A stretch of 5,519 nt of DNA, from contig JAFGUR010000055.1 of assembly GCA_016938425.1 (NCBI GenBank), positions 1-5,519 on the forward strand, given 5' to 3'. This document shows positions 1-5,236 of this stretch, one piece after another. The first letter of the stretch is position 1. The number at the start of each line of letters is the position of its first letter. Under the pieces are notes generated by a model. The model was not told where the DNA came from. It ran no database searches and worked only from the letters and a program-made list of their open reading frames with translations. The position numbers were made by a program, and so were the translations under genes. Source of the stretch: Fusobacteriaceae bacterium. GTDB taxonomy: Bacteria; Fusobacteriota; Fusobacteriia; Fusobacteriales; Fusobacteriaceae.

Positions 1-231
1 AAACAAGGATTGAAACCATAAAATTATATTTACAAGCTTTTACATTGTCTAATTAACAAACCATCCATTAAAAACAAGGATTGAAACACAGTAAGTTGTT
101 CTCCTTCTTCAAGTGCAAGTTCTAAATTAACAAACCATCCATTAAAAACAAGGATTGAAACTACAGTAACACATCTATTATTTTTGTAAAACTCTATTAA
201 CAAACCATCCATTAAAAACAAGGATTGAAAG
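1..231 (+). CRISPR. CRISPR array, leader-distal end (3 full repeats, 1 partial)
   Basis: Complete repeats lie at 52-87, 126-161 and 196-231, and the last 16 bases of another lie at 1-16. The 36-nt repeat begins ATTAACAAACCATCC and ends AACAAGGATTGAAAC. The three spacers are 17-51 (35 nt), 88-125 (38 nt) and 162-195 (34 nt), all different. The ATTGAAAC end is the typical 8-nt 5' crRNA tag left by Cas6-type cleavage, so the array is read on the + strand and its leader lies left of the window. The last repeat ends in G instead of C, as is common for the terminal repeat at the leader-distal end. The 5' repeat boundary is slightly uncertain, because the bases before each copy (CTA, CTAA, CT) are similar. 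The csm operon 2 kb downstream is the likely user. A type I system elsewhere in the genome could share the array. Confidence 0.97.
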
Positions 232-245
232 GCACTAATATTGAG

Positions 246-274
246 TTGATTTTTTTAACGAAATCTAGTATTAT
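246..274 (+). promoter_or_regulatory. Probable sigma70 promoter of toxI
   Basis: TTGATT (246-251) and TATTAT (269-274) are separated by exactly 17 bases. This predicts a transcript start near 281, right at the first antitoxin repeat, where type III antitoxin transcripts are expected to begin. The -35 box lies only 15 bases after the last CRISPR repeat, so the promoter sits in the array trailer. The assignment rests on sequence match and geometry only. Confidence 0.72.
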
Positions 275-282
275 ATATAAAA

Positions 283-383
283 GCGGTGTGTCCTACCATG
301 AGTGGAAAAGAAAAAAGCGGTGTGTCCTACCATGAGTGGAAAAGAAAAAAGCGGTGTGTCCTACCATGAGTGGAAAAGAAAAA
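283..383 (+). repeat. Three tandem 34-nt direct repeats (antitoxin units)
   Basis: Units at 283-316, 317-350 and 351-383 each begin GCGGTGTGTCCTACCATGAG. They are identical except that the third lacks the final A before the terminator stem. The perfect identity suggests recent copying or strong selection. Three copies is near the 2.8 remembered for AbiQ/antiQ and fewer than the 5.5 remembered for Pectobacterium ToxI. The repeats are unrelated in sequence to the CRISPR repeats, although the period is similar in size. Confidence 0.97.
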
Positions 384-407
384 GGTTGGGTTTATCCCAA
401 CTTTTTT
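381..407 (+). terminator. Rho-independent terminator between toxI and toxN
   Basis: The stem GTTGGG (385-390) / CCCAAC (396-401) has the loop TTTAT and is followed by six T (402-407). The stem can be lengthened by A-T pairs using the A tract of the third repeat. Type III modules characteristically place a leaky terminator here, so that antitoxin RNA is made in excess and only some transcripts continue into the toxin gene. Confidence 0.9.
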
Positions 408-434
408 AATGAATAATACAGATTTGGAGATAAT

Positions 435-908
435 ATGACAAGACTAAAACTATACAAAGTTAGTGCTGATTATTTGGATTCTATTAGAAAAATTGAGCCT
501 AAAGTAAGTTTATTAAAGGAAAGAAGACCTTTCTTAGGAATCTTAATTAAAATTGAAAAAAATAATTATCTAGCTCCTTTAACTTCTCCAAAAACGAAAC
601 ATAAAACTATGAAGAATCTGGAAGATTTTATAAAAATAGACAGTGGTAATTATGGTGCAATAAATTTGAATAATATGATACCTGTTCCTGAAGGAAAATA
701 TGAAGAAATAAATATAAATGAAGAAAAAGATAATTTTTATAAAATTCTTTTACAAAATCAATTAACTTGGTGCAATAAAAATAAAGAGATTATTATAAAA
801 AAAGCGGAAAATTTAAGGAATAAGAAATTCAATAATAAATTAAGAAAAGAATTGGACGATAGAGTCTGTGATTTTGAAAAGTTAGAAAACTTTATTAACT
901 TTAACTAA
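435..908 (+). CDS. toxN: ToxN/AbiQ-family type III toxin, endoribonuclease
   Basis: This 157-aa protein has the signature of the ToxN/AbiQ toxins, which are sequence-selective endoribonucleases that stop growth, often causing abortive phage infection, when released from the RNA antitoxin. The N-terminus has the family pattern KLYKVSADYLDSIRK (residues 5-19). The block YLAPLTSPK (45-53) is the hallmark and carries the Ser (51) and Lys (53) expected in the active site. INLNNMIPVP (76-85) matches the family's second conserved strand, and YKILLQNQLTWCN (101-113) a conserved helix. It is slightly shorter than the Pectobacterium toxin (about 170 aa), mostly at the C-terminus, but no core motif is missing. 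The ATG is preceded by GGAG (426-429) at a 5-base gap. Expression should depend on read-through of the toxI terminator. It is soluble, with no signal peptide. The family call is firm. Whether it is closer to ToxN, AbiQ or CptN is not resolved, and its target sequence cannot be read from here. Confidence 0.94.
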   Translation: MTRLKLYKVSADYLDSIRKIEPKVSLLKERRPFLGILIKIEKNNYLAPLTSPKTKHKTMKNLEDFIKIDSGNYGAINLNNMIPVPEGKYEEININEEKDNFYKILLQNQLTWCNKNKEIIIKKAENLRNKKFNNKLRKELDDRVCDFEKLENFINFN

Positions 909-934
909 TAATATAATTAGTTGTTAAAATTTTG

Positions 935-956
935 GAAGAACCTTTGGGTTCTTTTT
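935..956 (+). terminator. Rho-independent terminator after toxN
   Basis: The stem AGAACC (937-942) / GGTTCT (947-952) has the loop TTTG and runs into a T tract (952-956). It starts 26 bases after the toxin stop codon, so the toxin-antitoxin module is a self-contained transcription unit. Confidence 0.85.
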
Positions 957-1195
957 GTTATTTTTGAAAAAATTTGTTATCTTCATTTGTTATTATCTTT
1001 GTATAAGGGAAATATAGTAATTCTATTGTTAAAAATTTTTAATCGATTAATAATTCATTCAATGATAAAGAGGCCTTATGGATATATTTTGTTATTATTT
1101 CAAAAATATTGTTATTTATTCAGCGTATAATGGTTTTATAATAAAAAATAGTAACTACTCAAGTATAACTAATATAGTAAAATCAGGGTTTTAAG
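957..1195. other. AT-rich stretch with no recognisable gene
   Basis: No reading frame here has a plausible start, ribosome binding site and protein-like composition. The only longer open frame (921-1130) starts at a TTG and runs through the toxN terminator. The stretch is T-rich on the + strand and contains, together with the terminator end, five copies of TTGTTAT (955, 974, 987, 1089 and 1109). A TATAAT at 1126-1131 has no matching -35 box. Confidence 0.6.
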
Positions 1196-1243
1196 TGAGT
1201 GGAGAGGAGTTGCGATTATCCTTGACTTGGGAGCGAGCTACGT

Positions 1244-1367
1244 CTAATTAGGTCAACTTAGGGCGCCCACAAGAGGCGCACCCTACAAAACGTATTAAAT
1301 TTGTAGGGGCAATCTCTTGTGGTTGCCCAAATGGAATCAATAATTTTTTTAAAGTTGACAACATTAG
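1244..1367. repeat. GC-rich nested palindromic intergenic element
   Basis: Two 29-base arms (1261-1289 and 1300-1328) are imperfect reverse complements, 22 of 29 positions matching, around a 10-base loop. The outer part reads GGGC..CCACAAGAG against CTCTTGTGG..GCCC and the inner part CCCTACAAA against TTTGTAGGG, with a 5-by-5 internal bulge. Outside these, GTCAACTT (1252-1259) pairs with AAGTTGAC (1352-1359), and CTAAT (1244-1248) with ATTAG (1363-1367), each three bases further out. GC content is about 52% over 1201-1290, far above the surroundings. Palindromes with a TGTAGGGGC core recur between genes in many bacteria, so this is probably a dispersed repeat or a non-autonomous mobile element. 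No transposase is present. Confidence 0.75.
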
Positions 1368-1368
1368 G

Positions 1369-1406
1369 GCTTATTCTCCTTTCGCGCCGAAGGCACGAAT
1401 AAAAGC
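1369..1406. repeat. Second hairpin adjoining the palindromic element
   Basis: GCTTATTC (1369-1376) pairs with GAAT..AAGC (1397-1406), with a two-A bulge. Inside it CCTT (1378-1381) pairs with AAGG (1390-1393), and CG (1383-1384) with CG (1388-1389). The loop is GC-rich, like the larger palindrome, and the two are probably parts of one element. No T tract follows directly, so it is unlikely to be a simple terminator. Confidence 0.6.
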
Positions 1407-1457
1407 TTAATATTTCAAGTTTTTTTAATGCCTGAGTGGTTACAAAAAATAAAATTT

Positions 1458-1464
1458 GGAGGAG
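1458..1464 (+). promoter_or_regulatory. Ribosome binding site that fixes the lipoprotein start
   Basis: GGAGGAG lies 6 bases before the ATG at 1471. An in-frame TTG at 1456 overlaps this site and cannot use it, so translation begins at 1471 and gives a standard MKK signal peptide. Confidence 0.9.
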
Positions 1465-1470
1465 ATTTTT

Positions 1471-1950
1471 ATGAAAAAATTAGCAGTTATGATTACGGCT
1501 TTTGCAATGACTTTTTTAACGGGATGTGCTTCTATTGTTAGAGGAAGTTCTCAAAGTGTAACTATTAATGCTTCGCAATCAGATTCAAAAATAGTTATAA
1601 AGGATACTTTAAGTGGAATGATTATTGCAGAAGGAAAAGAAAGGTTGACAGTAGATTTAAAAAGAGGACAAGGATATTTTGAAAAAGGAAATTATACTAT
1701 TGAAGTTTCTAAAAAAGGATATGAAACTGTTTCTATTCCTTTAGTTGGAAAAACAGATGCAAAGGCTTATGGTGTAGGGAATTTGTTTTCTTGGGGGATA
1801 ATAGGTTGGGTTATTGTAGACCCTATGACCGGGGCAATGTGGACATTGTCAACTCCTGCAGGACAAGATGGTAAAAAAGTTCCTATTCACATAATATTAA
1901 GAGAAAATGCTACTGGGGAAATGATGGATAAGGCTACAAAAATGAATTAA
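1471..1950 (+). CDS. Membrane-anchored lipoprotein of unknown function
   Basis: This 159-aa protein begins with a lipoprotein signal peptide: KK at 2-3, a hydrophobic core at 4-16, and the lipobox LTGC with Cys19 as the predicted lipidated residue. The mature part starts CASIVRGSSQSVTI. It has a small beta-rich region with a PEGA-like ending (GNYTIEVSKKGYETVSI, 73-89). A hydrophobic Gly-rich stretch (about 101-116) follows, leading into VDPMTGAMW (116-124). The pairing of a CxSI start with a C-terminal GN...VD..TGAM motif is known in uncharacterised lipoproteins of outer-membrane bacteria. It is probably tethered to an envelope membrane facing the periplasm. The gene stands alone: a palindromic element lies upstream and a stem-loop downstream. 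No clear promoter was found; TTGACA at 1355-1360 has no -10 box at the right distance. Nothing links it functionally to either defence module, so a passenger gene or an old neighbour of the locus is as likely as a role in defence. Confidence 0.88.
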   Translation: MKKLAVMITAFAMTFLTGCASIVRGSSQSVTINASQSDSKIVIKDTLSGMIIAEGKERLTVDLKRGQGYFEKGNYTIEVSKKGYETVSIPLVGKTDAKAYGVGNLFSWGIIGWVIVDPMTGAMWTLSTPAGQDGKKVPIHIILRENATGEMMDKATKMN

Positions 1951-1956
1951 TAATTA

Positions 1957-1987
1957 TAAATAATGGGGCTAAATACCTCATTATTTA
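1957..1987 (+). terminator. Stem-loop after the lipoprotein gene, possible terminator
   Basis: A 12-bp stem (1957-1968 with 1976-1987, one G-T pair) encloses a 7-base loop and begins 6 bases after the stop codon. The pairing is strong but only a short T run, inside the stem, is present. It may be an inefficient terminator or protect the 3' end of the message. Confidence 0.5.
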
Positions 1988-2172
1988 AATTGAAAACAAG
2001 AGCAATTATAAGTGTATATCAAGGTAACTAAAATTATAACTTAGATGTATGAAAAAGTTTAATTTTGAATCCTGTTATTTCTGTAAAATCAAAAAGCTCT
2101 GGAATCAATAGGATTATTTATCCAAAATTTTTAATATTTAATAAACAATTAATTTATTTTTATTAAATTTTC

Positions 2173-2201
2173 TTGAAAAAATAGAATAAATAAGGTACTT
2201 T
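2173..2201 (+). promoter_or_regulatory. Possible promoter of the csm operon
   Basis: TTGAAA (2173-2178) and TACTTT (2196-2201) have 17-base spacing, predicting a start near 2208. That would leave only about 36 bases of leader before cas10. The -10 box is weak (4 of 6), and the region upstream (1988-2172) is so AT-rich that other boxes cannot be excluded. Apart from this, 1988-2172 shows only a small hairpin (GGAT/ATCC, 2111-2123). Confidence 0.4.
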
Positions 2202-2220
2202 TAATTGTAGGAGTTTAAAT

Positions 2221-2229
2221 ATGGCTTAA
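2221..2229 (+). other. Two-codon mini-ORF (ATG GCT TAA) upstream of cas10
   Basis: The mini-ORF has its own good ribosome binding site, AGGAG at 2209-2213, 7 bases before the ATG. It ends 14 bases before the cas10 start. The cas10 site, GGGGG at 2234-2238 with a 5-base gap to ATG 2244, lies directly behind it, so two start sites stand in series. It could be a translational control element or a chance product of an AT-rich leader. Confidence 0.4.
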
Positions 2230-2243
2230 CAAAGGGGGAAAAT

Positions 2244-4712
2244 ATGGTAAGATTCCAAGAAGAATGGCAAAAAATAGCTTTTGGTGCACTTCTTCATGAT
2301 ATAGGGAAATTAATTCATAGACATGATGATTATAAAGATAAGATTCCATTAGGAAATACTCATCAAGCTTTATCGGTTTGGTTTTATAAAGAGTTGGTTG
2401 GCTATAAAATAGTAGAAGAAGATGAAATTGTAACTACTATTATTCAAAGACATCATGAATCAGGAGTTATTTTAGAGCAATTTAGAGTAGATAAAATTAA
2501 AGATGTTAAATTAAAACAACTAGCATTGTTGGTAAGTAGGTCAGACAATTATTCTTCCAATGAAAGAGGAAATGAAGAAAAGGAGAATCTTGCAGAAGAA
2601 AATAAAAAAAGTTGGAATAACTTTAGAACAACTCCTTTACAATCAATATTTTCTGTAGTCAATCTTAAAGAAAATTCTTATAAAATAAATCCTAGTTTTT
2701 TTAGGTTAAGGGAATTTTCTGATTTTTCATCAGATAATATATTTGCTTTAGAAAATCATAAAGAGAATTATGAAGGAGATTTGAAAAAGCAAATAGAAAG
2801 ATTTATGGATGAAGTTTCTAGTATAAGGGCAAATGATTTTGATAGCTTATTTAATAATCTATTATTCTTGATAGAAAAATATACTTGGTGTATAGCTTCT
2901 GATACCCAAGGACAAACAAATGATATTCCTCTTTATGACCATCTTAAAACTACCTCGGCGATAGCTCTTGCAAGCTATAAATATCAAATGGATTTTGAAA
3001 AAGTAACTCAAGTAAGAATTAAAGATGGAGAAAATGAACCTCAATTTCTTATAATCGGGGGAGATTTGACAGGAATACAAAGTTTTATATATAACCTTGG
3101 ATCAAGTACCAATGGAGCAAAAAGGCTAAGAGCAAGGTCTTTTTACATAAAAAGTTTAACAGAGATTCTTTCTTATAAAATTATTAGAGAACTATCTCTT
3201 ACACCTGCAAATATAGTAATGCAAGCAGGAGGAAAATTTCATATAATCGCACCAAATATTGAGTCTACAAGAACCAAATTATTTACTTTAGAAAAAGAAC
3301 TAACTAATGAACTGTATAATAAATTCAAAGGTGAAATTTTTATAGCTCTTGATATGATAGAAGTAAGTGGAAAAGGACTTAAAGATAAATATGTTGATAT
3401 TATGGAAGATTTAGAAGTAAAACTGAATAAAAAGAAAAAAAATAAGTTTACAGATAAAATTTTAAATAATCCAATTTTTGAAGACAAAATATATGGAAAT
3501 GGACAAGGAGCAAGTTTATGTCCAATATGTCAAAAAGAAGTATTTAACCAAGGGGACCACTGTAAAACTTGTGAAGAGCAAATAAGAATAGGGTCAAAAC
3601 TTGTAAAAACAGAGTATATGGGCATTTATTCTATTGGAGAAACTAAAGACTTTGATTTTAGCTTCCTTGGACTTGGAGTAAAATTGTATGATGATAAGAA
3701 AGATATAAGAGAAAAAAGTCTAATTACTTTAGTTAATTTTAAATATGATAGCCCTGTTGGAGTATATCCAGAGATTAGAGGTTCTTACGGGTCTTATGTT
3801 CCCATTAATAGCGAAAAAACGGTAATGGAATTTGAGGAAATAGCAAAGGGCGCAAAGGGAGTAAAAAATCTTGGGGTTCTCAAGGCAGATGTGGATAATT
3901 TGGGGAATATTTTCGGAACAGGTCTTGGAGAAAATAATCAGTCAATATCAAGAGTGGCAAATCTTAGTAAACTTATGGATACTTTTTTTAGTAAATTTAT
4001 AGAAGAAACCATAAGAGTAAAAAGAGTTATAAAATATAAAAATATTGATATTGATTTGAAGAATTTTTATCTTGTTTATGCAGGTGGAGATGACCTTTTA
4101 ATAGTAGCACCTTGGAATGAATTAATATTCTTTTCAAAATGGTTAAGTGATAAATTTAAGGAATATACAAATAATCCTAATTTTACTATATCTTGTGGAA
4201 TACATTTGATGAATCATAGTGACCCATTTTATATAGCCTCAGAAATGGCAGGAGAAATGGAAGAATTGGCTAAAGTTTCAGGTAAAGATGGACTTGCTAT
4301 TTGGGGAAAATATTTACCTTGGGATGAATTTGACAAAGTATTTATAAATTTTGGAGAAAAATTTGCAGAATATAATAAAGATGAGGTTTATAGCCAAAGT
4401 TTCTTATATAGACTATTAAAATATACAGAAATGGCAGAAAAATATTATAATAAAAAAGATGTATGGGCTTTATCTTTTATATCAAAATTTAATTATGATG
4501 TAGAAAGAAATTTAAAAGATAAGCTTTTAAAAACCTTTAATAAAGAGATAAAGGATTTGGAATACATTCCTCATTGGAATTTAATTCATAGGGTATTTTA
4601 TGCTATAGATGAAAACGGAAATGTAAAAAATGAAGCAGTAGAATTCTTAGGAAAATATATGAGAGTAGCACTTAATTATGCAGTAAGGAAAAATAGAGAG
4701 GGTGATAAATAA
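2244..4712 (+). CDS. csm1: Cas10/Csm1, large subunit of the type III-A effector complex
   Basis: Cas10 (822 aa, normal to slightly long for Csm1) is the signalling and DNA-cutting subunit of the Csm complex. On binding target RNA it degrades single-stranded DNA through its HD domain and makes cyclic oligoadenylates from ATP through its Palm domain. The N-terminal HD domain (about 1-110) has ALLHDIGK with H18 and D19, further His at 40, 70 and 71, and SRSDN with D101. The first Palm domain starts near 265 with GGDLTGIQSFIY (272-283). A zinc ribbon follows: CPIC (C426, C429) and CKTC (C440, C443). The second Palm domain has LKADVDNLG (D549, D551) and the cyclase motif AGGDD (GGDD at 614-617). 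A helical domain closes the C-terminus (about 720-822). All visible catalytic residues are intact. The start has a strong GGGGG site (2234-2238). It is the first gene of the operon and overlaps csm2 by one base. Confidence 0.97.
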   Translation: MVRFQEEWQKIAFGALLHDIGKLIHRHDDYKDKIPLGNTHQALSVWFYKELVGYKIVEEDEIVTTIIQRHHESGVILEQFRVDKIKDVKLKQLALLVSRSDNYSSNERGNEEKENLAEENKKSWNNFRTTPLQSIFSVVNLKENSYKINPSFFRLREFSDFSSDNIFALENHKENYEGDLKKQIERFMDEVSSIRANDFDSLFNNLLFLIEKYTWCIASDTQGQTNDIPLYDHLKTTSAIALASYKYQMDFEKVTQVRIKDGENEPQFLIIGGDLTGIQSFIYNLGSSTNGAKRLRARSFYIKSLTEILSYKIIRELSLTPANIVMQAGGKFHIIAPNIESTRTKLFTLEKELTNELYNKFKGEIFIALDMIEVSGKGLKDKYVDIMEDLEVKLNKKKKNKFTDKILNNPIFEDKIYGNGQGASLCPICQKEVFNQGDHCKTCEEQIRIGSKLVKTEYMGIYSIGETKDFDFSFLGLGVKLYDDKKDIREKSLITLVNFKYDSPVGVYPEIRGSYGSYVPINSEKTVMEFEEIAKGAKGVKNLGVLKADVDNLGNIFGTGLGENNQSISRVANLSKLMDTFFSKFIEETIRVKRVIKYKNIDIDLKNFYLVYAGGDDLLIVAPWNELIFFSKWLSDKFKEYTNNPNFTISCGIHLMNHSDPFYIASEMAGEMEELAKVSGKDGLAIWGKYLPWDEFDKVFINFGEKFAEYNKDEVYSQSFLYRLLKYTEMAEKYYNKKDVWALSFISKFNYDVERNLKDKLLKTFNKEIKDLEYIPHWNLIHRVFYAIDENGNVKNEAVEFLGKYMRVALNYAVRKNREGDK

Positions 4713-5236
4713 TGTCAGATAGACCAAGACAAAATTACAATAATAATTACAATTCAAATAATAATGGATTTGAGAAAGCACCTGTTTACGAGTTTACCAG
4801 ATTAGATAACGGTTATACGGATGAAAATGGAAATATTAAGGAACAATTTATGCTAGGAGATGCAGAAAGATTAGCAAAATATCTTGCTGGAGATAAGACA
4901 CAAGATAGATTTGGTAAGGATGAATACAAAAATGGTATTACATCAAGTCAACTTAGACAATTTTTTGGAGAAGTAAAGGCATTACAGGCAAAAATGGGTA
5001 AAAATGGAGAAGATTTTGCAAAAGTTTATCCTTTCGTACTTATGCTTAAGTCAAAAGCATCTTATAAAGCTAATAGAGAAAACTCTAAATTACCAGAGTC
5101 ATTTAAAATATTTATAGAAAAGAATGTTGAATTAATTAAAAATGCTAATAAAGAAGGAAAAGGATTTGAAGTATTTAATAATTTTGCTTTGTTTTATGAA
5201 GTAGTTATAGGATTCTTTAAGGGGGCGACTAAATAA
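4712..5236 (+). CDS. csm2: Csm2, small subunit of the type III-A effector complex
   Basis: This 174-aa protein is the small helical subunit (Cas11 type) that stacks along the crRNA-target duplex, between the Csm3 backbone and Cas10, and helps hold the target RNA. The conserved ITSSQLRQFF (76-85) is the Csm2 signature near the start of the main helices, and the C-terminus is a hydrophobic helix (FALFYEVVIGFFKG). The position between csm1 and csm3 supports the call. The N-terminus is unusual: residues 8-18 are nearly all Asn with Tyr, encoded by near-repeats of AAT and AAC, and probably disordered. This tail helps make the protein longer than a typical Csm2 (about 120-150 aa). The start codon overlaps the csm1 stop codon (TAATG), and GAGAGGG just upstream provides a ribosome binding site, so translation is probably coupled. 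Confidence 0.93.
   Translation: MSDRPRQNYNNNYNSNNNGFEKAPVYEFTRLDNGYTDENGNIKEQFMLGDAERLAKYLAGDKTQDRFGKDEYKNGITSSQLRQFFGEVKALQAKMGKNGEDFAKVYPFVLMLKSKASYKANRENSKLPESFKIFIEKNVELIKNANKEGKGFEVFNNFALFYEVVIGFFKGATK

Larger units (their letters stand above)
281..407 (+). ncRNA. toxI: ToxI-like RNA antitoxin of a type III toxin-antitoxin system
   Basis: A short non-coding transcript is predicted from the promoter at 246-274 to the terminator at 381-407. It consists almost entirely of three tandem 34-nt units. In known type III systems the toxin cuts such a precursor in A-rich linkers into single units, which fold as pseudoknots and bind toxin monomers in closed RNA-protein assemblies that block its RNase activity. 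Here each unit ends in a run of A suited to such processing. Each unit can also form an H-type pseudoknot: GGU (285-287) with ACC (295-297), and UCC (291-293) with GGA (304-306). The GGTG, CTACC and AGTG blocks resemble, from memory, the Pectobacterium ToxI unit. The period of 34 is not a multiple of three and the repeats carry no ribosome binding site, so they are unlikely to be coding. The toxin gene lies immediately downstream. Confidence 0.9.

Noticed and set aside
30..221. Open frame of 63 codons on the - strand across the CRISPR array
   Set aside because: Its protein repeats the same block at each CRISPR repeat; it is a read of repeats and spacers, not a gene.
298..369. Small frame starting MSGKEK inside the tandem repeats
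   Set aside because: The 34-base period shifts the frame in each copy, there is no ribosome binding site, and the repeats are explained as an RNA antitoxin.
921..1130. 69-codon frame with a TTG start after toxN
   Set aside because: It overlaps the toxN terminator, has no ribosome binding site, and its composition (Leu, Ile, Phe, Tyr) is that of translated T-rich non-coding DNA.
1196..1206. TGAGTGGA, similar to part of the antitoxin repeat (also TGAGTGG near 1433)
   Set aside because: Only 7-8 bases match and the rest of the unit is absent, so it is not an orphan repeat.
1355..1360. Perfect -35 box TTGACA
   Set aside because: No -10 box at 16-18 bases, and the sequence is explained as an arm of the palindromic element.
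1430..1443. GCCTGAGTGGTTA, resembling the D-arm of a serine tRNA
   Set aside because: No acceptor, anticodon or T arm follows; the sequence runs straight into the lipoprotein ribosome binding site.
2100..2110. 11-base direct repeat TGGAATCAATA shared with 1332-1342
   Set aside because: Too short to distinguish from chance in AT-rich DNA, with no further similarity on either side.
2862..3487. Two - strand frames inside cas10
   Set aside because: Both are shadows of the well-supported cas10 frame and have no recognisable motif.
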